A DNA stretch of 64,000 nucleotides from Subtercola boreus (GCF_006716115.1 NZ_VFOO01000001.1:2108001-2172000), one strand, 5' to 3'; counted from the first letter of the stretch, positions 51,299 through 62,800 are shown. Program-made: numbers and translations. The notes: a model not told the origin generated them from the letters alone.

Positions 51299-51359
51299 GT
51301 GAAGAACGTAGGAGAACCGTAAGGATCGCGGAGCCGAGCGTTAGGGAAGCGTGAAGACC
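51299..51359. promoter_or_regulatory. Phased GTnAGGA-type direct repeats upstream of kdp
   Basis: Nonamers GTGAAGAAC (51299), GTAGGAGAA (51308), GTAAGGATC (51319), GTTAGGGAA (51340) and GTGAAGACC (51351) are spaced 9, 11, 21 and 11 bp, i.e. roughly one or two helical turns. Direct repeats in this phase are typical of OmpR/PhoB-type response-regulator sites; KdpE, encoded 3' in the same cluster, is the obvious candidate. Confidence 0.45.
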
Positions 51360-51438
51360 GCGAATACGCCGCATCCAGGGGTGTCTAATCGTGTGCTGTA
51401 CCAATCCCCCACACACCACCTTCCGGATGGAGTTTCCC

Positions 51439-51522
51439 GTGCTCGACGTCTTTTACGTTGCCGGCATCATCGTGTTGTTCGCGATCGTTGCCCTCGTGGC
51501 CAAGGGGGTCGAGAAACTGTGA
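51439..51522 (+). CDS. 27-aa single-span membrane ORF coupled to kdpF
   Basis: GTG 51439 has GGAG six nt upstream (an ATG at 51427 is in frame but lacks a Shine-Dalgarno). The product is one hydrophobic helix, [22 protein letters not shown] at its C-terminal side, with a short basic end. Its stop overlaps the kdpF start as GTGA, so the two are translated together. It is not KdpF, which follows. Too short for routine gene callers. Possibly an extra Kdp-associated microprotein or a translational leader. Confidence 0.55.
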   Translation: MLDVFYVAGIIVLFAIVALVAKGVEKL

Positions 51523-51608
51523 TCGTCTTCAGTATCCTCGCTGCCGCCCTCGCCATCGCTGCCCTCGGCTACCTCGTGTACGCCCTCGTGAAACCGGAGC
51601 GTTTCTAG
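51519..51608 (+). CDS. kdpF: KdpF, small stabilising subunit of the K+-transporting ATPase
   Basis: 29 aa single membrane helix. The ending [14 protein letters not shown] matches the KdpF signature (GYLVYAL...E-x-F). It stabilises the KdpABC complex. GTG start overlaps the preceding small ORF by 4 nt; kdpA begins 5 nt downstream. Confidence 0.85.
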   Translation: MIVFSILAAALAIAALGYLVYALVKPERF

Positions 51609-51613
51609 CCACA

Positions 51614-53287
51614 ATGGACACTTTCTTCGCCATCCTCCAGGTCTCGAGCCTCGTGTTGCTGCTGGTGCTCATCTACCGCCCGCTCGGCGACTACATGGCC
51701 CTCATCTACACCGGCAAGCGCGACCTCCGCGTCGAACGCGGGTTCTACCGCCTCATCGGCGTCGACTCGCAGTCCGAGCAGACCTGGCGTGCCTACCTCC
51801 GCAGCGTTCTCGCGATCTCGCTGGTCGGCGTGCTCCTGCTCTACGCCATCCAGCGCCTGCAGGCCGTTCTGCCCTACGCCCTCGGCTTCCCGGCCATCCC
51901 CGAAGGCCTCTCGTTCAACACGGCCATCTCGTTCGTCACGAACACCAACTGGCAGTCCTACTCCCCCGACGTCACCATGGGGTACGCGGTTCAGCTGGGC
52001 GGCCTGGCCGTGCAGAACTTCGTCTCCGCCGCCGTCGGCATCGCTGTCGCGGTCGCCCTCGTGCGCGGTTTCGCCTACCGCCGGTCGGGAACCATCGGCA
52101 ACTTCTGGGTCGACCTGACCCGCGGCATCCTGAGGCTGCTGCTGCCGTTCGCGATCCTCGTCGCCATCGTGCTCATCGCCGGCGGCGTCATCCAGAACTT
52201 CAACGGCTTCACCGACGTCACCACCCTCACCGGCGGCACCCAGTCGATCCCGGGCGGGCCCGTCGCCTCGCAGGAGGCGATCAAGATGTTCGGTACCAAC
52301 GGTGGCGGCTTCTTCAACGCCAACTCGTCGCATCCGTTCGAGAACCCGACCGCCTGGACGAACCTGCTGCAGATCGTTCTTATGCTCGCCATCCCGTTCA
52401 GCCTCCCCCGCACCTTCGGCCGCATGGTCGGCGACAACAAGCAGGGCTACGCGATCCTCGGCGTGATGGCGACGATCTTCCTGGTGTCATTCACCTCGCT
52501 CACCCTGCTCGAGAGCTCGGGGGCCGGTTCGGCAGCCCAGGCCGCAGGCTCGGCGATGGAAGGCAAGGAGGACCGGTTCGGCATCTTCGGGTCGACGCTC
52601 TTCGCCTCCACCTCGACGCTCACCTCCACGGGCGCGATCAACTCGACGCACGACTCATTCACCGCGCTCGGCGGCATGATGCCGATGCTGAACATGATGC
52701 TCGGCGAGGTCGCCCCGGGCGGTGTCGGATCGGGTCTCTACGGAATGCTCATCCTCGCCGTGATCGCCGTCTTCATTGCCGGGCTCCTCGTCGGGCGCAC
52801 GCCCGAGTACCTCGGCAAGAAGCTCGGCCCGCGCGAGATCAAGCTGGCGAGCCTCTACATCCTGGTCACGCCCACCATCGTGCTGCTCGGCACTGCCGCG
52901 AGCTTCGCCATTCCGGGCATCCGTGACGACGTGACCACCACGTCGATCTGGAACCCGGGGGTGCACGGCCTCAGCGAGGTGCTCTACGCGTTCACCTCGG
53001 CAGCGAACAACAACGGATCCGCCTTCGCCGGCATCACCGCGAACACACCCTGGCTGAACACGGCCCTCGGCGTGGCCATGCTGCTCGGCCGTTTCCTGCC
53101 GATCGTGCTGGTGCTGGCGCTGGCCGGCTCGCTCGCAGCCCAGGACAAGGTCCCCGCCACCGCAGGAACGCTGCCCACCCACCGCCCGCAGTTCGTCGGG
53201 CTGCTCGTCGGCGTCACCGTCATCATCACCGCACTCACCTACTTCCCGGTCATCACGCTCGGACCGCTCGCCGAAGGGCTCCAGTAA
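51614..53287 (+). CDS. kdpA: KdpA, K+-translocating subunit
   Basis: 557 aa, about ten membrane segments, with all four selectivity-filter loops visible: [41 protein letters not shown] and [13 protein letters not shown] 51614 gives the usual N-terminus. No separate Shine-Dalgarno is needed if coupled to kdpF. Confidence 0.97.
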   Translation: MDTFFAILQVSSLVLLLVLIYRPLGDYMALIYTGKRDLRVERGFYRLIGVDSQSEQTWRAYLRSVLAISLVGVLLLYAIQRLQAVLPYALGFPAIPEGLSFNTAISFVTNTNWQSYSPDVTMGYAVQLGGLAVQNFVSAAVGIAVAVALVRGFAYRRSGTIGNFWVDLTRGILRLLLPFAILVAIVLIAGGVIQNFNGFTDVTTLTGGTQSIPGGPVASQEAIKMFGTNGGGFFNANSSHPFENPTAWTNLLQIVLMLAIPFSLPRTFGRMVGDNKQGYAILGVMATIFLVSFTSLTLLESSGAGSAAQAAGSAMEGKEDRFGIFGSTLFASTSTLTSTGAINSTHDSFTALGGMMPMLNMMLGEVAPGGVGSGLYGMLILAVIAVFIAGLLVGRTPEYLGKKLGPREIKLASLYILVTPTIVLLGTAASFAIPGIRDDVTTTSIWNPGVHGLSEVLYAFTSAANNNGSAFAGITANTPWLNTALGVAMLLGRFLPIVLVLALAGSLAAQDKVPATAGTLPTHRPQFVGLLVGVTVIITALTYFPVITLGPLAEGLQ

Positions 53288-53292
53288 CCACC

Positions 53293-55452
53293 ATGTCCAC
53301 CTTGACCCCCACACGCCCGTCAGACCCCCAACCCACCGACACCGCCCCTCCGGCCAAGAAGGGCGCCTTCAGCCTCGGCCAGCTCGTCGCCGCGACCCCC
53401 GGAGCGCTCCGCAAGCTCGACCCGCGGGAGATGTGGCACAACCCGGTCATGTTCGTCGTCGAGATCGGCGCCCTGCTGACCACCGCGATCGCGATCGCCG
53501 AGCCGTTCATCGGCGGGCCCGAGCAGTCAGGCGGGTCGACCGTCCCCGGCTCGTTCACGGCCGGCATCGCGATCTGGCTCTGGCTCACCGTCGTCTTCGC
53601 GAACCTCGCCGAGGCCGTCGCCGAGGGCCGCGGCAAGGCGCAGGCCGACAGCCTGCGGAAGACCCGCACCAGCACCTCCGCCAACCGGGTCGTGACCTAC
53701 GACGGGAAGGCCGACCCCTCGGCCGACAACAGCGCCGTCGAGGTGGTCTCCTCGGCCGACCTCACCCTCGGCGACGTGGTGGTCGTCACGGCCGGCGAAC
53801 TGATCCCGGGCGACGGCGACATCGTCGACGGCATCGCGAGCGTCGACGAATCCGCCATCACCGGCGAGTCGGCGCCGGTCGTCCGCGAGTCCGGCGGCGA
53901 CCGCAGCGCCGTCACCGGCGGCACCCGCGTGCTCTCCGACCGCATCGTCGTGCGCATCACCTCCAAACCGGGTGAGACGTTCGTCGACCGGATGATCGCG
54001 CTGGTCGAAGGCGCGTCGAGGCAGAAGACGCCCAATGAGATCGCCCTGAACATCCTGCTCGCGAGCCTCACCATCGTCTTCGTGGTGGTCTGCCTGACCC
54101 TGAACCCGATCGCGAGCTATGCCGCCTCGACCGTCAGCCTCCCCGTGCTCGTCGCCCTCCTGGTCTGCCTCATCCCGACGACCATCGGCGGCCTGCTCTC
54201 GGCCATCGGCATCGCGGGCATGGACCGCCTCGTGCAGCGCAATGTGCTCGCCATGTCGGGCCGCGCGGTCGAAGCTGCCGGCGACGTCACCACCCTGCTG
54301 CTCGACAAGACCGGCACCATCACCTACGGCAACCGCCAGGCCGCCGAGTTCACGCCTCTCACGGGTGTGGCTCTGGATGACCTGCGGTACGCCGCCGCAG
54401 TGTCGTCCCTCTCCGACCCCACACCCGAGGGCAAGTCGATCGTCGACCTGGCGGTGAAGCACGGCTTCAACCGCAACGTGACGATCGCGGGCGACATCGT
54501 GCCGTTCACCGCCCAGACCCGCATGTCGGGGCTCGACCTGCCCGACGGCTCGCAGATCCGCAAGGGCGCAGGCTCATCGGTCACCGCCTGGGTCGAGGAG
54601 TCGGGCCGCATCGCCAGCACGGAGCACGCCGAACTCGAGGAGAACATCGAACGCATCTCGAATGCGGGCGGAACCCCCCTCGTCGTCGCGAGCAAGACCC
54701 CCGACGGAGTCGCCCGGGTGCTCGGCGTCGTCTACCTCAAAGACGTCGTGAAGGAGGGCATCGCCGAACGCTTCGCGGAGCTGCGTGCCATGGGCATCCG
54801 CACCGTCATGGTGACCGGGGACAACCCCCTGACGGCTGCCGCGATCGCGGCGGAGGCCGGTGTCGACGACTTCCTCGCGGAGGCGACACCCGAGCAGAAG
54901 CTAGCGCTGATCCGGCGCGAGCAGGAGGGCGGCAACCTCGTCGCGATGACCGGTGACGGCACGAACGACGCCCCCGCACTCGCCCAGGCCGACGTCGGCG
55001 TCGCGATGAACACCGGCACCTCGGCCGCGAAGGAGGCCGGCAACATGGTCGACCTCGACAGCGACCCGACGAAGCTGATCGACATCGTGCGCATCGGCAA
55101 GCAGCTGCTGATCACACGTGGTGCCCTGACCACCTTCTCGATCGCCAACGACGTCGCGAAGTACTTCGCGATCATCCCGGCCATGTTCGCCGGGATCTTC
55201 CCGGGGCTGCAGGTGCTCAACATCATGCAACTGCACTCGCCGGCCTCGGCCATCCTGTCGGCCATCATCTTCAACGCGATCATCATCGTGATCCTGATCC
55301 CCCTGGCGCTCCGCGGTGTGAAGTACCGGCCGCTCAGCGCGTCGAAGGTGCTCAGCCGCAACCTGCTCGTCTACGGGCTCGGCGGCGTCATCGCCCCGTT
55401 CGTCGGCATCAAGATCATCGACCTGCTCGTCAGCGTCATCCCGGGCTTCTAG
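53293..55452 (+). CDS. kdpB: KdpB, P-type ATPase subunit
   Basis: 719 aa. The phosphorylated Asp is residue 338 in [13 protein letters not shown]; the actuator loop is [17 protein letters not shown] and the hinge is [24 protein letters not shown]. An approximately 30-residue polar N-terminal extension ([20 protein letters not shown]) is longer than in E. coli. Hydrolyses ATP to drive K+ through KdpA. Begins 5 nt after kdpA. Confidence 0.97.
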   Translation: MSTLTPTRPSDPQPTDTAPPAKKGAFSLGQLVAATPGALRKLDPREMWHNPVMFVVEIGALLTTAIAIAEPFIGGPEQSGGSTVPGSFTAGIAIWLWLTVVFANLAEAVAEGRGKAQADSLRKTRTSTSANRVVTYDGKADPSADNSAVEVVSSADLTLGDVVVVTAGELIPGDGDIVDGIASVDESAITGESAPVVRESGGDRSAVTGGTRVLSDRIVVRITSKPGETFVDRMIALVEGASRQKTPNEIALNILLASLTIVFVVVCLTLNPIASYAASTVSLPVLVALLVCLIPTTIGGLLSAIGIAGMDRLVQRNVLAMSGRAVEAAGDVTTLLLDKTGTITYGNRQAAEFTPLTGVALDDLRYAAAVSSLSDPTPEGKSIVDLAVKHGFNRNVTIAGDIVPFTAQTRMSGLDLPDGSQIRKGAGSSVTAWVEESGRIASTEHAELEENIERISNAGGTPLVVASKTPDGVARVLGVVYLKDVVKEGIAERFAELRAMGIRTVMVTGDNPLTAAAIAAEAGVDDFLAEATPEQKLALIRREQEGGNLVAMTGDGTNDAPALAQADVGVAMNTGTSAAKEAGNMVDLDSDPTKLIDIVRIGKQLLITRGALTTFSIANDVAKYFAIIPAMFAGIFPGLQVLNIMQLHSPASAILSAIIFNAIIIVILIPLALRGVKYRPLSASKVLSRNLLVYGLGGVIAPFVGIKIIDLLVSVIPGF

Positions 55453-55487
55453 AAGCCCGCGATCAGAGAAACACCGAAAGGTTCACC

Positions 55488-56099
55488 ATGAGTACAGCTT
55501 CACGCACCGCCGGACGCCAATACTGGGTCGCCCTGCGGGCGATGATCGTCTTCACCGCCGTTCTCGGCGTCGCCTACACCCTCCTCATCACCGGCATCGG
55601 GCAGCTCGCCCTGCCCGCCCAGGCCAACGGCTCGCTCGTCACGCAGGGCGACACCGTCGTCGGGTCGGCGCTGATCGGGCAGTCCTTCACCGACGCCGAC
55701 GGCAACGCCCTGCCGGAGTGGTTCCAGTCCCGGCCGTCGGCGGCCGGCGACGGCTACGACGCCGCGGCCTCCAGCGGCAGCAACTACGGTCCCGAGGACG
55801 AACGTCTCCTCACCGCGATCGCCGACCGGAAGGCCGCGATCGAGGCCTCCGACGGCGTGCCGGCCTCCGGGATCCCCGCCGACGCGCTCACGGCGTCGGC
55901 GTCGGGACTCGATCCGCACATCAGTCCCGAGTACGCTCAGATCCAGGTCGAACGTGTCGCCACGGCGCGGGGCCTCACGACAGAAGAGGTGCAGAAGTTG
56001 GTCGACACCGCCACGCAGTCGCCCGATCTCGGTTACCTCGGCGAGCCGACGGTGAACGTTCTGCAGCTGAACATCGCCCTGGCCCAGCTGGCCGGCTAG
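55488..56099 (+). CDS. kdpC: KdpC subunit
   Basis: 203 aa. One N-terminal membrane helix (AMIVFTAVLGVAYTLLITGIGQL) then the periplasmic domain with GSALIGQSFTDADGNALPEWFQSRPSAAG, SNYGPEDERLL, GVPASGIPADALTASASGLDPHISPEYA and the C-terminal PTVNVLQLNIAL, all family hallmarks. AAAGG precedes ATG 55488. Confidence 0.96.
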   Translation: MSTASRTAGRQYWVALRAMIVFTAVLGVAYTLLITGIGQLALPAQANGSLVTQGDTVVGSALIGQSFTDADGNALPEWFQSRPSAAGDGYDAAASSGSNYGPEDERLLTAIADRKAAIEASDGVPASGIPADALTASASGLDPHISPEYAQIQVERVATARGLTTEEVQKLVDTATQSPDLGYLGEPTVNVLQLNIALAQLAG

Positions 56100-56129
56100 G
56101 CGGTATGCGCGCGTGAGTGACGACGCCCG

Positions 56130-58724
56130 ATGAAGCGGGGAGCACTCCGGGTGCTGCTGGGTGCAGCACCCGGAGTCGGCAAGACCTACACCATGCTGGA
56201 GGAGGGTCGCCGGCTGAAGGGCGAGGGGAAAGACGTGGTCGTGGCGGTCGTCGAGACCCACGGCCGCAAGGGCACCTCCAGCATGCTGCTCGGTCTCGAG
56301 ACCGTTCCCCGCACGGTCACCGTGCACCGCGGCGTCGAACTGTCGGAGATGGACATCGCCGCGGTGATCGCCCGCCGCCCCGATGTCGCCCTCGTCGACG
56401 AGCTCGCCCACACGAACGCCCCCGGCTCGCAGAACGAGAAACGCTGGCAGGATGTGGAGAACCTCCTCGACGCCGGCATCAACGTCATCTCCACGGTCAA
56501 CATCCAGCACATCGACTCCCTGACCGACGTCGTCGAGCAGATCACCGGCGCCCCGCAGCGCGAGACGATCCCCGACAGCGTGCTGCGCTCGGCCGAGCAG
56601 ATAGAGGTCGTCGACCTCGCCCCGCAGGCGCTCCGTGACCGGCTGGCCGGGGGGTTCGTCTACCCGGCCACGCGTATTGATGCCGCCCTCTCGAACTACT
56701 TCCGGCTCGGCAACCTCACCGCACTCCGCGAGCTCGCGCTGCTCTGGCTGGCCGACGAGGTCGACAGCGCGCTGAAGAACTACCGACGCGAGCACGGCAT
56801 CCAGAACAAGTGGGAGGCGCGGGAACGCGTCGTCGTGGCGCTGACCGGCGGACCGGAGGGCGAGACGCTCATCCGCCGCGGCGCACGCATCGCCGCACGG
56901 TCGGCCGGCGGGCAGCTGCTCGCCGTGCACGTCTCGAGCGACGACGGGCTGCGGAACGCCAACCCGGGCGCCCTCCTCGCGCAGCGCCGCCTGGTCGACT
57001 CGCTCGGCGGCTCCTATCACCAGGTCGTCAGCGACGACATCCCGCACGGCCTCGTCGATTTCGCCCGGGCCGAGAACGCCACCCAGCTCGTCATCGGTGT
57101 CAGCCGCCGCAGCCGGCTCAATGCCGCACTGACCGGGCCGGGAATCGGCGCCACGGTCATCCGGGAGTCCGGCGACATCGACGTGCACATCGTCACCCAC
57201 TCCGCAGCGGGCGGGCGTTTCGCGCTGCCCCGACTGGGCGGTGCGCTCACGCTGCGGCGCCGGATGTTCGGACTCCTCATAGCGCTCGTCGGCGGTCCCC
57301 TCGTCACCTGGCTGCTCGTCAGCCTGCGCTCCGACGAGTCGATCACCAGCGACGTGCTGACCTACCAGCTGCTCGTCGTCGTCGTCGCCCTGGTCGGGGG
57401 CTTCGGGCCGGCGCTGTTCGCCGCGCTGCTGTCGGGGCTCACGCTCGACTACTTCTTCGTCGAACCGATCTACACCATCACTGTCGCGGAGCCGGTGCAC
57501 CTCTTCGCCCTGGGCCTCTACGTTCTGAACGCGGTGCTCGTCAGCGTGGTCGTCGACCAGGCCGCGCGCCGGTCGAGGGCCGCGGCACGGGCGACAGGCG
57601 AGTCCGAGCTGCTCGCGACCGTCGCCGGCAGCGTCGTGCGCGGTCAGGATGCCCTGCAGGCGCTCGTCGACCGGACCCGTGAAGCGTTCGCCCTCACGAC
57701 GGTGCGCCTCGTCGTCGACGGTGCGGTCACCCACACGGCCGGGGCCGACGGCGACACGGGCACCGAGGGCGGGACCGGGACCGGCATCACCCGCATCCCC
57801 GTGGGCGACCACGCCGAACTTGAGCTGCACGGAGGCGACCTCGCCGCCTCCGAACGTCGACTGCTCGCGGTCATCGCCGCCCAGCTGGACGCGGCCCTCG
57901 AATACAGCGACCTCGCGGAGACCGCGGGCGAGATCGGGCCGCTCGCGCAGGCCGACCGCGTGCGGAGCGCCCTGCTGGCCGCCGTCGGCCACGACCTCCG
58001 TCGTCCGCTCACGGCCGCGACCGCAGCGGTGGGCGGGCTCCGCGCGACCGACGTGACCCTGTCGCAGGCCGACCGCGACGAACTGCTCACCACCGCGGGC
58101 GAGAGCCTCGACACGCTGTCGCTCCTCGTCACGAACCTGCTCGACGTCACCCGCCTGCAGGCCGGGGCGCTCGCCGTGTTCCTCACCCCCGTCGATGTGG
58201 AGGACATCGTGCTGCCGGCGATCGACGAGCTCGGTCTCGGCCCCGACACGATCGAACTCGACCTGCCCGACGCGACCCATCCGGTCACCGCCGACTACGG
58301 ACTCCTCGAGCGGGTGATCGTCAACCTCCTCTCGAACGCGGTACGGTTCTCGCCCCCGGGCGAGCGCGTGCTGATCTCGACCAGCGAGTTCGCCGGTCTC
58401 GTCGAGATCCGCATCGCAGACCGCGGCCCGGGGGTCGCGCCGGATCGCCGGGAGGAGATCTTCGTTCCCTTCCAGCGCCTCGGCGACACCGACAACCTCA
58501 CCGGCCTCGGCCTCGGCCTCGCCCTCTCCAAGGGGTTCGTCGAAGGAATGGGCGGCACCCTCGAAGCCGACGACACCCCCGGCGGCGGCCTGACCATGGT
58601 CATCTCCCTGCCCGCCGCCACCGAGACGGCGGCGACCGAAGCGATCCCCGCCGAACCGAGTGCGACCGAACCGACCGTGACCACGACGAACGACCACGAA
58701 ACGATGCCGGAGACCACCCCGTGA
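56130..58724 (+). CDS. kdpD: KdpD sensor histidine kinase
   Basis: 864 aa. The N-terminal KdpD domain has Walker A GAAPGVGKTYTML (residues 11-23) and DELAHTNAPGS; a USP-like domain follows from about residue 235. Four membrane segments lie near 375-490. The kinase core has H621 in AAVGHDLRRPLTAATA (H-D variant of the usual H-E), NLLSNAVRF (N box), RIADRGPGV (D box) and GLGLGLALSKGFVEGMGG. A Thr/Glu/Ala-rich C-terminal tail follows. Senses K+ limitation and phosphorylates KdpE. Confidence 0.95.
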   Translation: MKRGALRVLLGAAPGVGKTYTMLEEGRRLKGEGKDVVVAVVETHGRKGTSSMLLGLETVPRTVTVHRGVELSEMDIAAVIARRPDVALVDELAHTNAPGSQNEKRWQDVENLLDAGINVISTVNIQHIDSLTDVVEQITGAPQRETIPDSVLRSAEQIEVVDLAPQALRDRLAGGFVYPATRIDAALSNYFRLGNLTALRELALLWLADEVDSALKNYRREHGIQNKWEARERVVVALTGGPEGETLIRRGARIAARSAGGQLLAVHVSSDDGLRNANPGALLAQRRLVDSLGGSYHQVVSDDIPHGLVDFARAENATQLVIGVSRRSRLNAALTGPGIGATVIRESGDIDVHIVTHSAAGGRFALPRLGGALTLRRRMFGLLIALVGGPLVTWLLVSLRSDESITSDVLTYQLLVVVVALVGGFGPALFAALLSGLTLDYFFVEPIYTITVAEPVHLFALGLYVLNAVLVSVVVDQAARRSRAAARATGESELLATVAGSVVRGQDALQALVDRTREAFALTTVRLVVDGAVTHTAGADGDTGTEGGTGTGITRIPVGDHAELELHGGDLAASERRLLAVIAAQLDAALEYSDLAETAGEIGPLAQADRVRSALLAAVGHDLRRPLTAATAAVGGLRATDVTLSQADRDELLTTAGESLDTLSLLVTNLLDVTRLQAGALAVFLTPVDVEDIVLPAIDELGLGPDTIELDLPDATHPVTADYGLLERVIVNLLSNAVRFSPPGERVLISTSEFAGLVEIRIADRGPGVAPDRREEIFVPFQRLGDTDNLTGLGLGLALSKGFVEGMGGTLEADDTPGGGLTMVISLPAATETAATEAIPAEPSATEPTVTTTNDHETMPETTP

Positions 58725-59413
58725 AGATTCTCGTCGCCGACGACGACCCCCAGATCATCCGGGCCCTGACGGTGACACTCCGTGCGCGGGGCTACGACAT
58801 CGTCGCGGCGGCCGACGGCACTGCGGCTCTCAACGGAGCCATCGAGCACCACCCCGACCTGGTGATGCTCGACCTCGGCATGCCGAACCTCGACGGGGTG
58901 GAGGTGATCCACGGTATCCGCGGCTGGAGCCAGGTGCCGATCCTCGTGGTGTCGGGGCGCACCGGTGAGGCCGACAAGATCGAAGCTCTGGATGCCGGCG
59001 CCGACGACTACGTCACGAAACCGTTCAGCATCGACGAACTGCTGGCGCGCATCCGGGCCCTCACCCGGCGCACGCTGGCCGTCGACGAGGCGCCGCTGAT
59101 CACCTTCGGAACGGTGACCGTCGACCTCGTGGGCAAGCAGGCCTACCACGGAACCGCCGCCGAACCGCAGACCGTGCGGCTCACGCCCACCGAGTGGGCA
59201 ATCCTCGAAGTGCTGTTGCGGAACCCGGGCAAGCTCATCACGAGGGACTCGCTGCTCACCGAGGTGTGGGGCCGGCACCACACCAACGACAGTGGATACC
59301 TCCGCGTCTACCTCGCCCAGCTGCGCAAGAAACTCGAGCCCGTGCCGGCCAAGCCGCGCTACCTGCTCACGGAATCCGGAATGGGTTACCGCTTCCGCCC
59401 CGACCCCGCCTGA
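58721..59413 (+). CDS. kdpE: KdpE response regulator
   Basis: 230 aa OmpR-type regulator. Receiver: acidic DDD at 7-9, phospho-acceptor Asp51 in LVMLDLGMPNLDG, and the Lys in DDYVTKPFS. C-terminal winged helix: LTPTEWAILEVLLRNPGKLITRDSLLTEVWG, then YLRVYLAQLRKKLEP and the end TESGMGYRFRP. Overlaps kdpD by 4 nt (GTGA). Probably binds the phased repeats upstream of the operon. Confidence 0.97.
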   Translation: MKILVADDDPQIIRALTVTLRARGYDIVAAADGTAALNGAIEHHPDLVMLDLGMPNLDGVEVIHGIRGWSQVPILVVSGRTGEADKIEALDAGADDYVTKPFSIDELLARIRALTRRTLAVDEAPLITFGTVTVDLVGKQAYHGTAAEPQTVRLTPTEWAILEVLLRNPGKLITRDSLLTEVWGRHHTNDSGYLRVYLAQLRKKLEPVPAKPRYLLTESGMGYRFRPDPA

Positions 59414-59435
59414 CCCGAGGCGCGGCGCGCGGGAG

Positions 59436-59702
59436 TCAGACGACGACGCGGCGCACGGCGTCGCGCCAGTCCGGCGCGTGTATGGTGCGACCGCGGTCGA
59501 CCGGCGACGCGACCCACTCGGAGCCACGCGCGTCGAGCAGGTGGGTCATCTGCGGCGTCGACTTCGAAATGGCGAAGAGACACCAGGTGCCCTGCCTGTG
59601 GTGCAGCAGCGTGTACTTCCGGTGGTTGGTCCAGAAGTCCACCCGGTCGTCGAGGTCGGCGGGCAGGTCGATGTCAGAGAGCGTGGGATTCCCGTTCAGC
59701 AC
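59436..59702 (-). CDS. Hypothetical protein, 88 aa
   Basis: From GTG 59702 (an ATG at 59753 gives 105 aa). Not recognised. The core DDRVDFWTNHRKYTLLHHRQGTWCLFAISKSTPQMTHLLDARGSEWVASP looks like a compact alpha/beta domain, rich in Trp and His; the C-terminus PDWRDAVRRVVV is helical. Convergent with kdpE, divergent from the DUF2207-like gene. Composition and internal consistency favour a real gene. Confidence 0.6.
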   Translation of the reverse strand: MLNGNPTLSDIDLPADLDDRVDFWTNHRKYTLLHHRQGTWCLFAISKSTPQMTHLLDARGSEWVASPVDRGRTIHAPDWRDAVRRVVV

Positions 59703-59816
59703 AGCCCCGACGCTACGCGGCTGAGGCGAACAGCAGGTGGCGAGCATCCGCACGGCAGGTGACAGGCGGCAGCACCGCGGGAACCGCAGGTTCTACGATG
59801 GAGGCGGGGGGCACGG

Positions 59817-62800
59817 ATGGTTTCAGAGCACGAGCCCGATGATCGCGGCGCGGGTGCCGGCACGTTTGCTGGCACGGGCATCGGTGACCCCGAGCGCATC
59901 CCCGCGCTGTACCCGACGGCTTCGCCGCTCTGGGTGCTGCTCTCGCGCTGGCTGCTGGGCCTCGAGGCCTGGCTGCGCTCCCACGGCGGAACCCGGCTGC
60001 GGTTCGGCCTCCGCGCGTTCTGGGCCGTCGTCGCGATCGGCGGCGCCGTGCTGCTGTTCGGCCCGGTGATCAACCCGCCACTCACACTCGACGACATCAC
60101 GAGCTCCGCCGACACCGCCACCGACCGCTGGATCGCCCGCACCTTCGCCGTCGACTACCGCGTCGAACGCGCCGACGACGGCACCCTGGTCGCGCATGTG
60201 GAGGAGAGGATCGGTGCGTTCTTCCCCGACGGAACCGCCGAGCCGGGCATCCAACGCGTTCTCGCCACCGAGTACCAGGGTCATGCTCTCTCCCCGTCGA
60301 ACATCTCCGCGACGGTGGATGGCAGGGCGATCGACGTGGTCCACTCCGAGGTGCCCGACCGCGAGACACTGACCCTGGATGCCGGCACCTCCGCCCTGCA
60401 GGGCGACCACGCCTTCGTGCTCAGCTACGACCTCGCGAACCTCGCCTATGACGCGACCGACACGGCAACCGGGCAGTCGGTCGACCTGCTGCAGTGGGAC
60501 GTCTTCGGGCCGTCCTGGCCGCAGGCCTTCGCAGGGCTCGACGTGAGCATCACCCTCCCCCAGGAACTCGACGACCGGCTCGTGCGCCAGCCCCGCGGCA
60601 CACTCGCGTGGACCCTGCTGAGTTCCGGAGAGTGGCTCGAACCCGAGGCGGACGCTCCTGTCGGCCAGGTGACGTACCGGTTCACCAACGAGCAGAACAT
60701 CCCGCCGCACGCCCAGGCGCGGTTCACGATGAGTTTCGAGCCCGGAACCTTCCGGATGCCCGCACCCACCCCGCTCTTCTTCGTTCAGACACTCGGTCCT
60801 CTCGCCCCGCTCGCGTTCCTCGCCGTCACGCTGCTGCTGGCCGTCGCCGCTCGCCGGGTCGCCTGGGGTGATGCGCGTGGGCGGCCGTGGTTCGTGGCCC
60901 AGCCCGATCCGCCGGAGGGGATCACGCCGCGAACGGCCGCCCAGGTCATCAAGGCGGCGCGCAGCATGGAGCTCGCCGAGACGCTCGGCGCAGCCCAGAA
61001 GGGTGCCTCGAAGACCCGGCGGGTGCGTCTCGTCGCGGCCGTCCGGGTGGCGCACCGGTCGGGGCGGATCGGCGACCTGCCACGAGCGCTCACCCGCTAC
61101 CTCACCGCACCGGAGAGACGTGCGCAGCTCACGTCTGGGCTCCGCCGGGTGCCGCGCGGGTTCGTGCGCGACCTCTTCATCGCCGCACCGCTCGCGCTCA
61201 CCGTGCTGCAGTGGGGTCTCGTCCGCCAACTCTCTGAGCAGACGAAGCTGGCGATCGTGTGGTGGCCGGTGGCCTTCGTGCTGCTCTCGAGTGCGATCGC
61301 CGTGGTCGTGCTGGCGATCGCTCTCACGGCGCGTCCGCTCACCCGGCGCGGGGCCCTGCTGAAGCAGCACCTGCTCGGCATCGACGTCTTCGCCTCGCGC
61401 ACGCAACTGCTCGACCGCACCACGCTGAAGGACCCTCTGCTGCCCTACGCCGTTCTGCTCGCCCCACCCCGTGCCGCGGGCGAGCAGATCGTCGCCCTGG
61501 CCTCGGCCGAGCGGGGCGGGGCGGAAGACCCCGAGGGGACGGACTGGCGCACCCCGTCGTTCCTCACCTGGCCGCGACTCGTCGTACGGGCCCTCTCGGT
61601 GCTACTCGTCGTCGGCACCGTCGTCGCGGTCTCCGTGCTGCCGAACCCGTACGATCGCGGCAACGACGTCGTCTCCTTCTCCGGCGACATACCGGGCACC
61701 CTCTCCACGACAGTGACGTCGATGGATGCTGTCGCCGACCTCTCACGCACCACCGACGGCCACGCGCGACTGGCCGTCACCGAGACGCTCCGTGTCACGT
61801 TCGGCGACGAGGGGTCGCGAGTGCCCCAGTTCGTTCAGGAATGGCCGAGCATCCTGAACGGGCAGAGCCTCGGGCTCACCGTGCAGTCGGTCACGATCGA
61901 CGGGGCAGCCGTTCCGTTCGCGACCCAGCAGCTGGCGGAGACCGTTCTGATGAAGACCCAGCTCAGGAATGTGCTGACCGGCGGGCACGACCTGCAGGTT
62001 GCTTACGCACTGGATTCGGCAGCGGTGGCTGCGGACGCCGGCGGCGCTGTCGTCGACCGGATCCGCTGGACGACGCTGCTCGACGGCTGGCACTACGACT
62101 CCACCTGGGGTGACGAGCCGGCCCCGGATCCGCTGCGGATCGAACTCCGCGTGCCCGCGGAGCTTGCCGCGGCGACCACGACGGCGGGCTGGAACAGTCT
62201 CGACACCAGTGCCTCCGACAACCCGCGCGAGTGGCCACCGTCGGTGGTGCCGTTCGACGCACCCGAATACGCGGGTGGGGTCGGCGGGAGCAGCAGCAGC
62301 GCGGCCGGCAGCACCGGCAGCACCGCTCGCGACACGACGAGCACCACCACCACGGCTCCTGACGGCACCGTCTCGCACGTTCTCGACCTGCGGGGCGGAG
62401 ATGACGAGGGCGGCTACCCGTTCGACCTCACCGTCGACGGCACCGGAGCGACGGTCGACTTCCCCTCCGGAACATTCCAGGGCCCCGACACCGGAACCCT
62501 CGGCTACACCCGGATCGCTGCGGCTGCGCCCGTCTCCGTGGTGCTCCTCCTCGGCGCACTCGCCCTGGTCTTCGGCGGACTGGGCGCGTGCTTCGGGTTC
62601 TCCCGCCGGCCGCGGGTGTTCACCCCGGGCCTCCTCCGGGACCTGGTGCGCTGGCTCGCCCCGACCGCGTCACTTGCGACGATCATCCTGTTCATCTGGA
62701 TGACGATCGACATGCCGAGCGACCATCCCGACTTCGCACCCCTCGGGATCTCTGCGCTCGTGGCCCTGGCTGCCGGCACCGCCGGGCTCCTGCTGACCCG

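Noticed and set aside
51174-51419. 81-codon minus-strand ORF between the APC permease and kdp
   Set aside because: It occupies the whole divergent regulatory region with its phased repeats, has no recognisable domain and an unconvincing Shine-Dalgarno.
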